Below the pieces are notes generated by a model. That model ran no database searches and was not told the origin of the DNA. It was given only the letters and a program-made list of their open reading frames with translations. The position numbers and the translations under genes were made by a program. From the NCBI GenBank assembly GCA_963575745.1, contig CAUYUJ010003433.1, positions 1-64,000 of the forward strand: a stretch of 64,000 nucleotides of DNA, read 5' to 3'. This document shows, piece after piece, positions 10,061 to 21,400 of the stretch (the first letter of the stretch is position 1; each line of letters begins with the position of its first letter). The stretch is from Prorocentrum cordatum (lineage: Eukaryota; Sar; Dinophyceae; Prorocentrales; Prorocentraceae).

Positions 10061-11405
10061 AGCGATTGCCTGTATATACCCTGATGCCTTGACAGACCCC
10101 GGCCGCCGCCCTCCGAGCATCATCGAGGTGAGCGTGCGCCGGACATCCTGGCCCTGGCTCACCGACATGCCTTAATCCCAGCCGGATCAAGTCCTCCAGA
10201 TCGCACGGCCCCCGGTGGTCGGGGCCGAGCAATTCGGAAGGCACCACCTTCAGAAACGTCTTAATTTCCCCCTTGTCCGAACTTGCTGTGCACGCGGCGC
10301 ATCGCCTCCGCTGCCGAAACGCAATGCCGCAGACGTGCTGCTGGAGCACACTGCGCTGCCCGTGAGCCCCCCTTGCGGTACAAACGGCGTGTTCGGCCTC
10401 GGTAACGGCATGGAAGGCGGCCAAGAAGAACTCTGACGCGTCGCATTGCTTCGGTCTCCCTTGCTGATCGAATTCTGTGAATTCTCGCTCGCCAAAAAGC
10501 CCCGCGCGCGCGGCGGCAGCCAGCGGCGCGTCGGTGTCGACCCCCCCGCCCTGGACAGAGAGAGCCGTGGCCTGAGCTCCGAGCGCGCACGCCGCGCAAG
10601 ATGCCGCACCCAGAGGGCACCGCTGGTCGTGAACGTAGAGAAGCCGTCGGAAGGGAGCCAGGCGTAGCAGCACCTGCGCGACTGCGCTCACGAAGCAAGT
10701 ATTGCCGAGGTTTGCGATGCCCACGCCAGAGCCGCGGCCGCAGTGCCACTGCAGCTCCCTGGTCACCTCCTCCTGGGACACGCCGTAAGCTGCCATGCAC
10801 AGATCCTGGTCCAGCGGGCGCAGCTCTGGCGGCTCTGCACCATCGCCAACAGTCGCCGCCGTGCGAAACATGTCCCCCCAAAGATCCCTCGGCACTACGG
10901 TGCCCCTACCGACACCGCGGCCGCCACCCGCGCGCCGTCGCCCCCGCGAAACAGCGCTCCCCGTCGACGACGCCGCCGCCGCATCTCCGGTCCCCGTCGC
11001 GTCACCGCCGCGGCCGCGGCCCCTGCCCGGCCCCGCAAGCCCTGCGTCCGGCGCAATGTATGCCGGCGGCACCGTCAGAGCCTGACCCAAGCGCAGCGCG
11101 TGCGAGGGCAGAGGCGTATGCACAGACGCCGCAGGGGCCGCCTCCCCGTCCGAAGGAACTGATCCGGCCGCTTCGTCGTCGTCGTCGTCCGCCTCACCGA
11201 CGCCCGCTGAGGCCCCCGCGGCCCGAGACGGGCCCAGCGGCGACGCCCGTGGCACCACCGGCGGCGCGGGCGCCGAGCTCGACTCCAGGGCCCTCCGCGC
11301 GGCGGGCCCATCCCCCACGTCCCAGCCGTACTCCTGCGCCTTCTGCTTGGCGACTTCGAAACTCTCGAGCATCTTTTCTCCAAAGCGTTGGACACCGTCG
11401 CGGAC
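10061..11405 (-). CDS. USP-type deubiquitinase domain (N-terminal two thirds) of the Helitron-like protein
   Basis: This frame is open from 11510 to 10047; the useful part starts at about 11405, where it picks up from the PIF1 C-terminus after a one-base shift in a GGGGCGGCCCCG stretch. It begins with about 235 residues of linker (Ala/Gly-rich with an Asp/Glu cluster). Then comes the USP Cys box GIANLGNTCFVSAVAQVLL, with catalytic Cys at codon 10695-10697. It is followed by KQCDASEFFLAAFHAV (the family's QxDxxEF block) and a C-x2-C pair in RRRCAACTAS. USPs cleave ubiquitin from proteins. Fused to a transposase, such a domain may protect the Rep/helicase from degradation (inference). OTU-type proteases are known on some Helitrons; a C19 USP seems less usual. 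The His half is at 9424-9569. Confidence 0.8.
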
Positions 11406-14400
11406 GTACTGGGGCGGCCCCGCTCCAGAATGTCCCAGGGCGGCAGGTTGTAGACGAGCGCGCGGTGGGCCACGCGAACGCGACTGAGCATGACGTACAG
11501 GTGCAGCCACCAGTCATCGGCGCCCATGTTCATGGGCTTCTGGAGCACCATGGTGGCCGCATCCATGCCCATGCCCTGCGCAGTCTGCACGGTACGAACT
11601 TTCTCTGGCAGCAACGGGATCTGGTACCTCGTACCTTCACCTTCCGAAGCTTTCGCTCGCCCTCGTCTTCGTAGTGATGGTTCCACTCCCAGGACGCCCT
11701 GTGCGGCGCGATCTGCACAACCCCTTTTCCGAACCCAAAGTCCTTCTCGAGGCCATCAAACCTGACGAGGACACCGCGCGGCAAACATTTGCATCGATAA
11801 TAACCGATCCGGTGGGCGTCGTGAAGCTTCTTTTCGCGCCAATCCGCGTCTGGCGTCTCGAACTCTCGCGGATGGAACCTCACGTCCACGACTTCCCCCA
11901 CGGCGTCCTGGACGATCTGGTGCTTCGCCGACAACTTCACGTTCAACCGCACACGCATGCCGATGTACAGCGGGCACATGCCGATGAGGTGACCAGTGTT
12001 GTTCACGTTCGGCACCTGAAGCATGGCCTTGTGATGCTCCGCACCGAATGGCCTTGGAGGCAGGTCCACGGCCTGCACGTACAGCAGCATCTGCCCTCTA
12101 TCCCTGGCCTCTCGCACGGCCCGATACTGCATCTGCCTGTGCACGGCCTCCCAGGCGATGCCCATCTCGAAACCGTCCTTGACATGGGGGTCCTGCAACC
12201 GCTTATCGTTCTTACCAGGTCGGACCACCCACTTTTGCACCATCCTTTTCTGCTCGGCCGTAAACTGTTTGCCCTGCCTCATGGTCTTCAAGAAGCCGGG
12301 CATGAAAGGGCAGGGCGCGTGCGGAGTAACGAGACGGTCCTTGAAGCGGTGCGTCTCGTACAGAAACATCGCGTGGGTGAGCCCGTCCAGGAACATGGAC
12401 TGCCCATTGCGGACGTGAACCGGCGCCTCGGGCGACTCGGGCTGCAGCAAGGAAGACCTTCTGCCCTTGCCGCTCACCGGCCCCAACTGATAAAAATCCC
12501 CCAGGAACATGACAATCGGAACCTTCCCGAACATGTGGCCCCGCGCCATGTACAGGTTCACATCGCAATTATACTGAGCCTTACGGGCTTTGCACATGCG
12601 AAATGATGCAGCGCCGAGAAGCTGGGGCGGCACCATGGACACCTCCTCCACGATGACGGCCTTGAGGTCGTTCATGCGGTCCACGATGTCATCGACCTTC
12701 TGTCTAGACAGCGTTCTGATGTCCATGGCCTGTTGGCCGCTCAGCCCGAAGCCGCTGTGGATCGTCCCCCCCCCGATGACGCGCGCAGCGCTGTTCGACG
12801 AGGCCACGGCGATCTCCGATCCCGCGCCGAACACCTCGTTGAGCAGACGTCGCAGCAGTTTTACCACCTCCGTCTTCCCCGTCCCGCCCTCCCCGTGCAA
12901 CAGGAGAGCCATCTGCTCCACCGGCTTAGGGCTTTTTCCGCTGTCCAGATCTTGATGGCATGCCACGATGGCCTCCACCTGGCCCACGAGCAGGGCGACC
13001 ACCGCCTTCTGCTCCTGATTGAACGTCACGGGGTTCTCCGCCCTGTTCGCCCACTCGTCAAACAGCCTCTCCGCGATGTCGCGCGCCCGCGGCGGCCGCT
13101 TCTCGTCGCCGGCAACCGCGGGCGCCGGCGGCCGACCAGGCACGAGCACGGCAGGCGCCGAACCCGCGAGGCCGCTCCGCCCGTCGCCATCCCCAGGCAA
13201 GCCCTCTGCTCCCTTTTTCCTGTATCGGAACGCCTCCTTCTGCTGTGCTTTGCCCTCCTCGAACTGGGAGTCGTCCAACTCGAGACCGCGGAAGCCGGTC
13301 TGCATTCCAGTACTCGCGACAGCAGGCTGCGGCTTATGGTCTTTCGCATAGCCGTCAAGAAAGATATTCTTATAGACCAAGCTTTGTGCCGACCCACGAA
13401 TAAGCTCCAACTGGGCCACCGCGGGCACCTCGCTATCCCTCAAGGCGTGCGCGGGCATCTGTCGGTGCGCCGCCCACGCTTCGTCCGCCTCGCCCTCGTC
13501 CACCTCCTGAACAAAACCGTCCAGCGCTCCGCCGCCGGCGCCCGCCCCCTCCTCGTCTGCCTCCCCGGCAGGCCGATTCCCCACTGCCTCCAGCTCAGCA
13601 GACTGCTCGAAGTCCTTGGCCTCCGGACGGACCTTGGTTCGCGGCCGCCCCTTCGCCTCCGCCTCCACGTCGAGGTTCGTCGCGACCTGGACGGTCCAGC
13701 GTGCCATGAACTCGGCGGCGCTGGGGCGCTGTGCAAAATGGCCCGGGCCATCCTCTGAGCCCCGGTTCAAATCGATGTCCTCGATCGTGAACCACTTTCC
13801 AGCTCGCCGCTCGCACTCCTCGCACTGCCTGGACAACGCCAACTGATTGGCCCACCACTCCTCCCAGGCAGGCTTATGCTTCCCAGACGCGTCGACACCG
13901 GCCCTGTAGGGCGCCCAGGCCGCAGCCCCCTTCTCAGCAGGCTGCAACGGACGAAAGATCACAGACTTGAACAGCGCGTTCACCTCTGCCTCTTTCTCCT
14001 TCGAAGGCATCGTGAAGCCGAAGAACTTGGGCACCCTGAACGGCGCGCCGACGCGGAGCCTCTGCACTCGGAAGGCGGCAGTCGGGTGCGAGTCCGCGAA
14101 CGCGTACGTCTCGAAGTCCTGCGGGTCGAAGTGGAGCGGGTTGGCCTGCGCCGTGTACACGTACATGGCGTAATGGTACATGCCCATGGACTTCAGGGGC
14201 TCCCTGTCGCCGCGATGCAGCCAGTCCATCTTCATGTCGTGGTCCAGCCGCGCCTTGTATGCCACCGCCTGCTGCTGCTCCTGCTCGGGCTTCCCCTCCC
14301 CAGCAGTACCGGCGGCCGCGCCCTCCCCGACAACGCCGTCGACGACCTCGGCGTGCAGCGCTGCGCGCCCGTCGCCCAGCGCATCCATGATACCGCCACC

Positions 14401-15440
14401 CCCCTCGCCGTCCTCTTCTCCCGCGGCCGGCTGGTCCACCTCGATGTGGTCTGCGCGCGGGTCGGTCCAGAAGTCGTCCATTTTCTGATGAACGGCGGAG
14501 CTTGCCTGGAACGCCAGCGCCACGATCCCCTTGCAATACAGAGTCCAGGTGTCATGAAAGCAATGGCACTCGTGGCCATACTGCATCTGAAATATCATCT
14601 CGGGCAGCTTCTTCAGGAGCGACCGGTGCGAGCTGGTCGTGAGCTTGATGACAGTTCGCCTGGCAGAGTCGAGCACTCCGCCCCAGCCGCTGCGACGAGC
14701 GGCAGCAGCGGCCCGGGCCCCATCGACGTCCTCCTCGCCCTCCGCCTCCGCCGCCTCATCCGCCTCCCGTTCGGCCTTCTGCTGGAGTCGAAGCCACTCC
14801 AACCCGGTGCTCTGCGCGTGCAGCACTCCGAGGTCCCCCGCGATCGGCCCCGCCTTGGTCGTGTAGTCCGTCTGGTAGTGGGCCATATTGATGGCATCCA
14901 TGAAAACGGCCTCCAGCGAGTGCAGCACGTGCTCTTGCAGGCTGCCGGGCGGACCGCTGCCGCTCGCGCCAGCAGCTGCGGCGGCGGCTGGCGACGGGGG
15001 CGCGCTCGATGCAGGCCTGCCAGACGCCGCCGCGTTCGACGCGGCGCGGCCTGGCGCCCGCGACTTCGGCTCTCTCTGGACGGCTGCCTCCGACAACTCG
15101 CGCTCCGCGCGACGGTCGCTGTAGTAGCCCAGGCCCTGCTCCCCCTTCTTGAACACGAACCCGGGCCGGCTGCCTTCGTAACACGCAGCCGCGCAGAACC
15201 TCGCGGTGTCCTCGCCATGTGGCTCTGCTAGCCCGACTGCCTGCTCGACGCCGCGCTGTTCCGGCGTCGGCGGAGGCGGCGGACGCAGGTCATACGCATC
15301 GGCCAGATCGCACTCGCACGGATCTTCATCGCCCCCACCCATGTCCCAGATCTCCGCGTCGGGATCGTCCATCGTGGTCGGCGCCCCGCCGAGCAAGCCC
15401 CCCCCCCTGGGCAGGCCGAGGCGGCGGGCCACGGGCAGGC
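11406..15440 (-). CDS. Helitron-like protein: Rep tyrosine motif and PIF1-family helicase
   Basis: The open frame spans 16341-11530, but the portion upstream of about 15440 is a shadow; real coding begins after the poly-C runs at 15398-15452. Near 14853-14884 it encodes AHYQTDYTTKAG, matching the two-tyrosine Y-x2-DY-x2-K active-site motif of Helitron Rep nucleases. PIF1 helicase motifs follow: Walker A HGEGGTGKT at 12871-12897, IHSGFGLSGQ, Walker B VIVEEVSM near 12640-12663, and FLGDFYQLGPVSG. The helicase C-terminus (RYQIPLLPEKVRTVQTAQG, then LYVMLSRVR) is reached only after a one-base frameshift near 11635. PIF1 enzymes unwind DNA 5' to 3'; in Helitrons the helicase drives rolling-circle strand displacement. 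Domain order Rep-helicase is the Helitron standard. Confidence 0.88.
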
Positions 15441-18400
15441 GCCCCCCCCCCCGCCGCAGCCGCGCGCGCCGCCCTCTGGCCCGCCCCGCCCCCGCCCTGC
15501 GTTGCGGCCGACACCCCCGAACCCGTGGAACCTCCGCTCTGCCCGGTGCCCTCGTCGCCACCGGTGCCGCCAGTCTCGACGCCAGCCAGCGCTTCCGACG
15601 CGTTGGCGACCAGCTCGGCGAACGCAAGAAGCTCCGGAGGCGGCGGCACGACCGGGTCGCCGTCGCGCGAACCCCCGACGCTGGCGTCGCCAGGCAGGTC
15701 GAGCACCACGCGGTCCAGACACTGGACGTCCAGGTTGCTCCGCAGACACACCTGGCCCACAGGGTTCGTGCTCCCATGGTACGGGTGGTACCGCACCACG
15801 TCGACGCGACCAGCTCTGCCGTACCGGTTGCAGCGGTGCGGCCACGGGCCGTACGTGCACTGTTCGTCGAGGACCAGGCGTTCGCCCGGCGGGTTCCGCT
15901 GGTCCTCCTGCGGTGGGCCGTACTCGATCCGCGCCCCATCGGGCAAGACCAAGTCCTTTCCTTTGCGCAAGCGCCGCCAGACGAAGGAGGCGGCCGGAAG
16001 CTTCCTGGACGGGTGGCTGTAGACCGCAGTCTTGTACTCGTGGTAGAAGCCGAGCCGGCACACCTTGCAGTGCTGAGGCACGTCGTCATTCGTCTTGAGC
16101 TTCCAGCAAGTGGGACCGCACCTGTGAAGGTGGCTCCGGATGATACACTTGCGTGCGTCCCGCGCGAAGCAGCGCGCCCAGTAGTGCGCCTCCTCCCTCG
16201 AGCCCTCCGCAAAGTGCATCGCCGCGGTGCCGTCCGCGCGCACGCGGTACGCAGGCTTGCGGCGGCACTGCGGCTGCAGCGTCGCGTGCGCACCCGTGAG
16301 AGGCTCGCCAAATACCGCTGGGTACTGTGCCCGCTGCTCATGGGGATCGGGCTCTGGATCTGCCAGCGGCGCGAACGGGCGCTGCCGGAGCGGACCCTCT
16401 ATTGCGGGCTGTTGCTGCTGCAGCGTCGCCCGCTCCTCCACAAGATCGACGTTCATCATGGCCGCAACCTGATTCCGCAGCTCTTCTGTGGACAATTTGT
16501 TGTCAGCACGGACGGAGCGACGGCCCTCTTCGTACGCCGTCTTGCAAAACTTCCCGAGCTGGCGACGCGAGGCGCCAGCGATGGTATTGTGCTTCAATTG
16601 GAGGTCGCTCTCCTCTCGCTTCCCGTCCGCGAACGCGAGTCGTCGATCCCGCGGGCCGAGCGGAAGCGGCGGCAGCCGGTCCGGCCCGTCCAAGCCCAGC
16701 TGCCGGCCCACCTCCTCCGCCGCGTCGAACTGCACGCTGCCGACCGTGGCGAGCACGGCCTCCCTCCACTTCCTCAAACGCTCCTCGAGGCCTTCGACGT
16801 CCCCCGCGCGCAGCCTCGCGAGGAACGCGCCAGTCATCGGGTGCAGGCGCCACAAGTGGATGTGCGGATGGATGCCGCCGCGCCCCTGCGACTCCACGGG
16901 TCCGAAGAACGCGCGGACGAGCCCGAACGCTCCACGCGCCCCCGTGGCGGCCACGCCGTCGGAGACGCCCGTGGCCCCGCGCTGCGGCGTGACGCCGACG
17001 ACATGCTCCAGGAACAGTTCCAGCATGAGGTTCGTGACCATGGCCTGCGACACCGGGTCAGCGGCCACCCGCCGCAGCATGTCCCGCGTCGAAGGCATCA
17101 CGGGAGCAGTCTCCTCCAGCAGCCGCCATTGCTGCACGGAGGCGCCCTCGTACATCAGGGACACCATCAGGTTCCGAGTGTCCGCGATGTTCGGCGTCGT
17201 GAACACCAGGGGCGGACCGAAGAGCCGGGTGTAGCTGGTACTGATGTGCCGCAGCGTGGTCCGGTGCGCGTCGGAGCCGACAACATCACGGTTGCTGAGC
17301 AGCATGCTGCGCAGCGCGCTCTTGACGTTCCGGGGCACGCCCTCGTGGCCCAGGGCCTCCTTGATGCCCGCCCCCCTGCCGAGCACGGCCACGACCTGCG
17401 CCAGCTCCTCTGGCGTCAGTGCGGCGAGGTCCGCGATGTACTCCCCCAGGCGCTGCTTGCGCACGAATAACCTGGCCGACTTAATGATAGCCTTCCTGCG
17501 CCAGAGGCAATACTGGGCCGTGAGCAGGTCAGCGTGGCGACGCCAGCGCGGCACGCGCGAGTCAGACGCGGCGGGCGCCCGCGCAGCGTCGGGTGCCGAG
17601 ACGTCGTCGGCGACCTCGTACTCGAGCTCCTCGCGAGCCATGAGGCACCTGCACCACTCGTCGTACCTCAATTTCGCCTCCCTCTCGAGTCCGAAGACGC
17701 CGTCGCCGTACGGAAACGCGACGGGGTCGAAAGCACTCCAGAAGCCGGGGGAGAACATGCTGACAGGCTCGGTTCCAGTGGGCACGACGACCCGGACCGC
17801 ACGCCTCGCCCCCCCGCCCTCAGCGCCCCCGTCCGGCGCGCCGCCGCCGCCGCCGCCACCGGCCGCGCTCTTCCCGGCAACTCCCGGAGGAGGCCGCGTG
17901 GCCTGAATCTTCTGCTCCGTCTGCTCCAGCTTCTTCGTGAGTGCCTCCTTCTTGCAGTTGGTGAGCAACTTCGCAGCCTTGTGGGCCTCTTTCGCAGCCT
18001 CCGCCAAGCGCCGGTCGGAATCTCGGTCCTGGAAATTCTCCATGCCGTCGCACTGCCGCGTTAGTGCCTCCGCACGCTGCTTCTCGCGCACAATCACCTC
18101 CGCCCTCTGGAGGCTGAGGTGCACGTTCTGCCACTGCTTGTCCAGATCGGCCAGCATGTCGGAGTCCGCGACTGCGGCGCAGTACTCGCCCTCTTCGACA
18201 CCCTCGCCGCCCCCTCCCTCACCAGCCTTGCCCTCGTCGCCCTCTGAGTCCTCCCCGCCAGCGCCCGCAGCGTCCTCACCGGCGGGGTCCCCGCCCCAGC
18301 CCCCTGCCTCGCCCCCGCCGTCAGCCGCCGCGTTCGCTTCGCCCTCCGCGCTCGCAGCGCCTGCACTCGTCCGCTTCGGCGGGGCCAAGCCCGCGCCGGG

Positions 18401-21400
18401 CTGCACGGCATCGGCCGGGCCCTCCTGGCGAGCGTCGCCGCCCTTACCCCCCACGGCCACGCACGCCGCGAGACAGCGAGGCAGGCCCAGGAGCGAGGAG
18501 CCGTCGCCATCGCCGTCGCCCCCGGAGTCCGCAAAGTTTCGCGCGGCCTCTTCGTCCCACCGCACCGCGGCGTACTGCTCGTTCGTGTCGCGGAGGTACT
18601 CGTAGGCGCGCCTGAAATCGGCGAGGGGCACGCCGAGCTCCTCCAATAGCGCCTTCTGCAGGGTGGCGGGGTCGGACCCCGCGAAGACAATCTGCACGAA
18701 CTCGACGAGGTCGCTCTCCCGCGGCGGCAGCGACAGCACCTGCCGACCGCCGTCCGCCTGCGGGAACGCCACGAAGTTCCCCACGTACGCCTTGATCTTC
18801 TGGTCGATTGGAGCCCACTCGCCAGAATCGGCCTTGCAGTTGAACCGCCGCACGATGCCCCGCGCGATGGGCAGCAGAAGCTTCGCGCCCAGCGTGAGAT
18901 TCCGCAGCGGCAGTGGCAGCCGCCCGATCCAGAGGTCGTTGGCCAGCGCGCAGGTCGGCATCGTGGGCAACCTCTTGGTGAGCGCGCCGTGACACCCTGC
19001 ACAGATGGGCACCTTCTGCTTCGCGTCGGCCACGAGCACTCCGTCTGACTGGCGCCTGTCAATCGTGAAGCACTTCTTGTGCAAGAGCCACAGCTTCCCG
19101 TCTGGGCCAGGGTCGCGCACTGCGGACGCCTCCAGCTCCTCGAGGGGGATGCCGCCCGGGCGCTCGACGCCGTCGGGGCCCTCGCGCACGAAGCGCCACC
19201 GGGCGTGGTACCGTGCCGGGTCCAGCAGCGCGTGGGCGCGCTGCCGCTGCGTCAGGCGCATGGCCTGAGCCTGCGCGCCTGCGGCCTCGGATGCCTCTCC
19301 CCTCGCCGCCTCGAGCTCGGCGCGCGCGGGCCGCTTCGGCACCTCGTCGCAGAGCAGCGAACGCTCCCCGGCGCCGTCCGGCTGCTGCCAGAAGTGCACG
19401 CGCTGCAGCTCGTCCGCCCAGTGGAGACGAGCGCAGACGCAGCAGGCGACCCTCGAGCGCACGGCGCGGCGACTCTGCCCAGGCTCGGGCCCCTCGGCGT
19501 CCGACGCCGCCGGAGCAGCGCCCAGCGCGTCCAAGTCCACGGGCGGCATGTCCACGCCCGCGGGCGGCACGGCCCCGTCCGCGCCTGGCGGCTTCCACCA
19601 GGCGCGCGGCGCGTCCGGCGCGGCAGCGGCGGCGGCGGCGCCCCCCGAGACGTCGGCGGGCGCTGCGCAGGCCGGCCAGTCGTGAGACCCCGTGACGAGG
19701 TGCTCAGAGAAGGCCTCCACGCACTGCCGCCACTCCTGGGGCCTCACGGGCCGCACGTCTCCGTCCTTCTCCGGCCACTGCTCGGCCAGGTAGAACAGGC
19801 GCTTCCTGTACTCCGGCCACCCGTGGTGCTTTTTTTGCACGTGCGTCATGAAGCCGGCATGCGTGGCGAAGTTCTGGTCGCAAAGGCGGCACGGGAACGG
19901 CGGGAGAGCCTCCGGGGCCTCGTTGAACGCCCGCAGAGGGTGGCGCTCGTCACGCGGCAGAGGCACATACTTCGGCTGGAGCCTGGGCACGCGCGCCTTG
20001 CGAGCGGCAGCGATGGCCGGGGTAGGCACGGGCGGGGCGCCGCCGGCCTGCGTCTCGCGCAACCGCGCCTCCTTCACGGCCAAGCCGTACCGTTCCGGAC
20101 ACTCGCGCGTCAGGGAGCTGTGGCGCTTGTCCGGGTCCCACAGCCCGAAGGGTCGCTGCTCGGGACTGCCGTGGCTCCCACAGAACACTCCCTGACCCTT
20201 GCACGGGTTCCTGCTGCACTGCCAGAGAACGCATCCGCCCTTGTACGGGCGCCAGACGCGCGCGACGCACCTGCCCGCGGCGAGCGGCGCAAGGTCCAGG
20301 AGCCAGGCCGGAAAGGTGCCCTCCTCGCTCACGTGAGGGTCATCCAGAGCCACGTTCACCTCCACGTCCCCTGCCCTCACTGTCTTCCCTGCGAGGCGCT
20401 CCTCCTCTTCCTTCCGCAGCCGCTCCTGCTGCAACCGCTCCTGGTCCCTTCTCGCCGTCCCGCGAGTCCGCGGCCCTGGCCCCTCGGGAGCTGGCCTCTT
20501 GGGTCCGCCGCCGAGCAGCCGACCCGCACCCCCGCCCGCGCCCCCCTCGCCGTCGCCGCCCGCGCCACCGTCGCCCGGCCCCTGCGCACCAGAGCCCGAC
20601 CCCGACGCTGGTCCACCGCCCGCACCGCTGCCCGAAGAGGACCCGCCGCCGCCGCCGCCGCCGCCCCCGGAAGAGTCGTCGCCGCCGGCCCCTCCTCCCA
20701 CCACCTCATCCCCGCACCCCGCCAGCCGCAGCCATTCGCGGCATGTCCGGTCCAACCAGATGCGCACGAATTCCTGCGAATACTTCTTCGCCACCCTTGC
20801 AACACCCCGCGCGAGTTCCGCTTCCTTGAAATCGGGCTGCCCGCGCCGATCGGCGAACGCGTCCGGCCAGACACCGCCGTGACGGGCACGGAACTGGTTG
20901 AGGGCAATGAGAACGCCCTTGTCCGTCTCTGCAGCCGCGGCGCCCTTCTCCACCGTGGCGAGCAAGGCGGGATCCCTCTCGAGCGCGGCGAGCAGGCGCT
21001 GCTGGTCCAGGTCCCAGTGCCCCGCGGCGAGGTTCCACGTGAAGCCCACGCCCGCCCGCTCCTGGCGCACGAAAGTCGCAACCTGCTGCGCCGCCTGAGG
21101 CTTCAGCTTGAGGAGCTGCTGCCACACGGGCCACTCGGGGATCGCCTGCGGCTTCAGGTCCGCCAAATACACGGGCGGGGCAGCACAGGAGACCTGCCGC
21201 GCGCACTCGGCGGCCTCCACCCTGTACATGATGTCGCGGTCGCCCTCGAGCTGCTGCAAGCGCGCGGCCAGGGCGCCACCCATGCGAGCGACGCCGCCGC
21301 GCGCGCGGCACCAGGCCCGCAACAGCCAGAGCTCCGCGGACACGTCGCCCGGCTCGCCCGTATAGTAGCCGCGCCGCCCCTGGGGGAACGCGTCGGCGGC

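Noticed and set aside
9525-10092. Poly-Phe and poly-Lys ORFs
   Set aside because: Translation of T/A homopolymer tracts.
11530-16341. Using the whole 1603-codon open frame as one protein
   Set aside because: About the first 300 codons (upstream of ~15440) are out of frame with the Rep gene and have shadow-like composition; the last ~35 codons are also out of frame with the PIF1 C-terminus.
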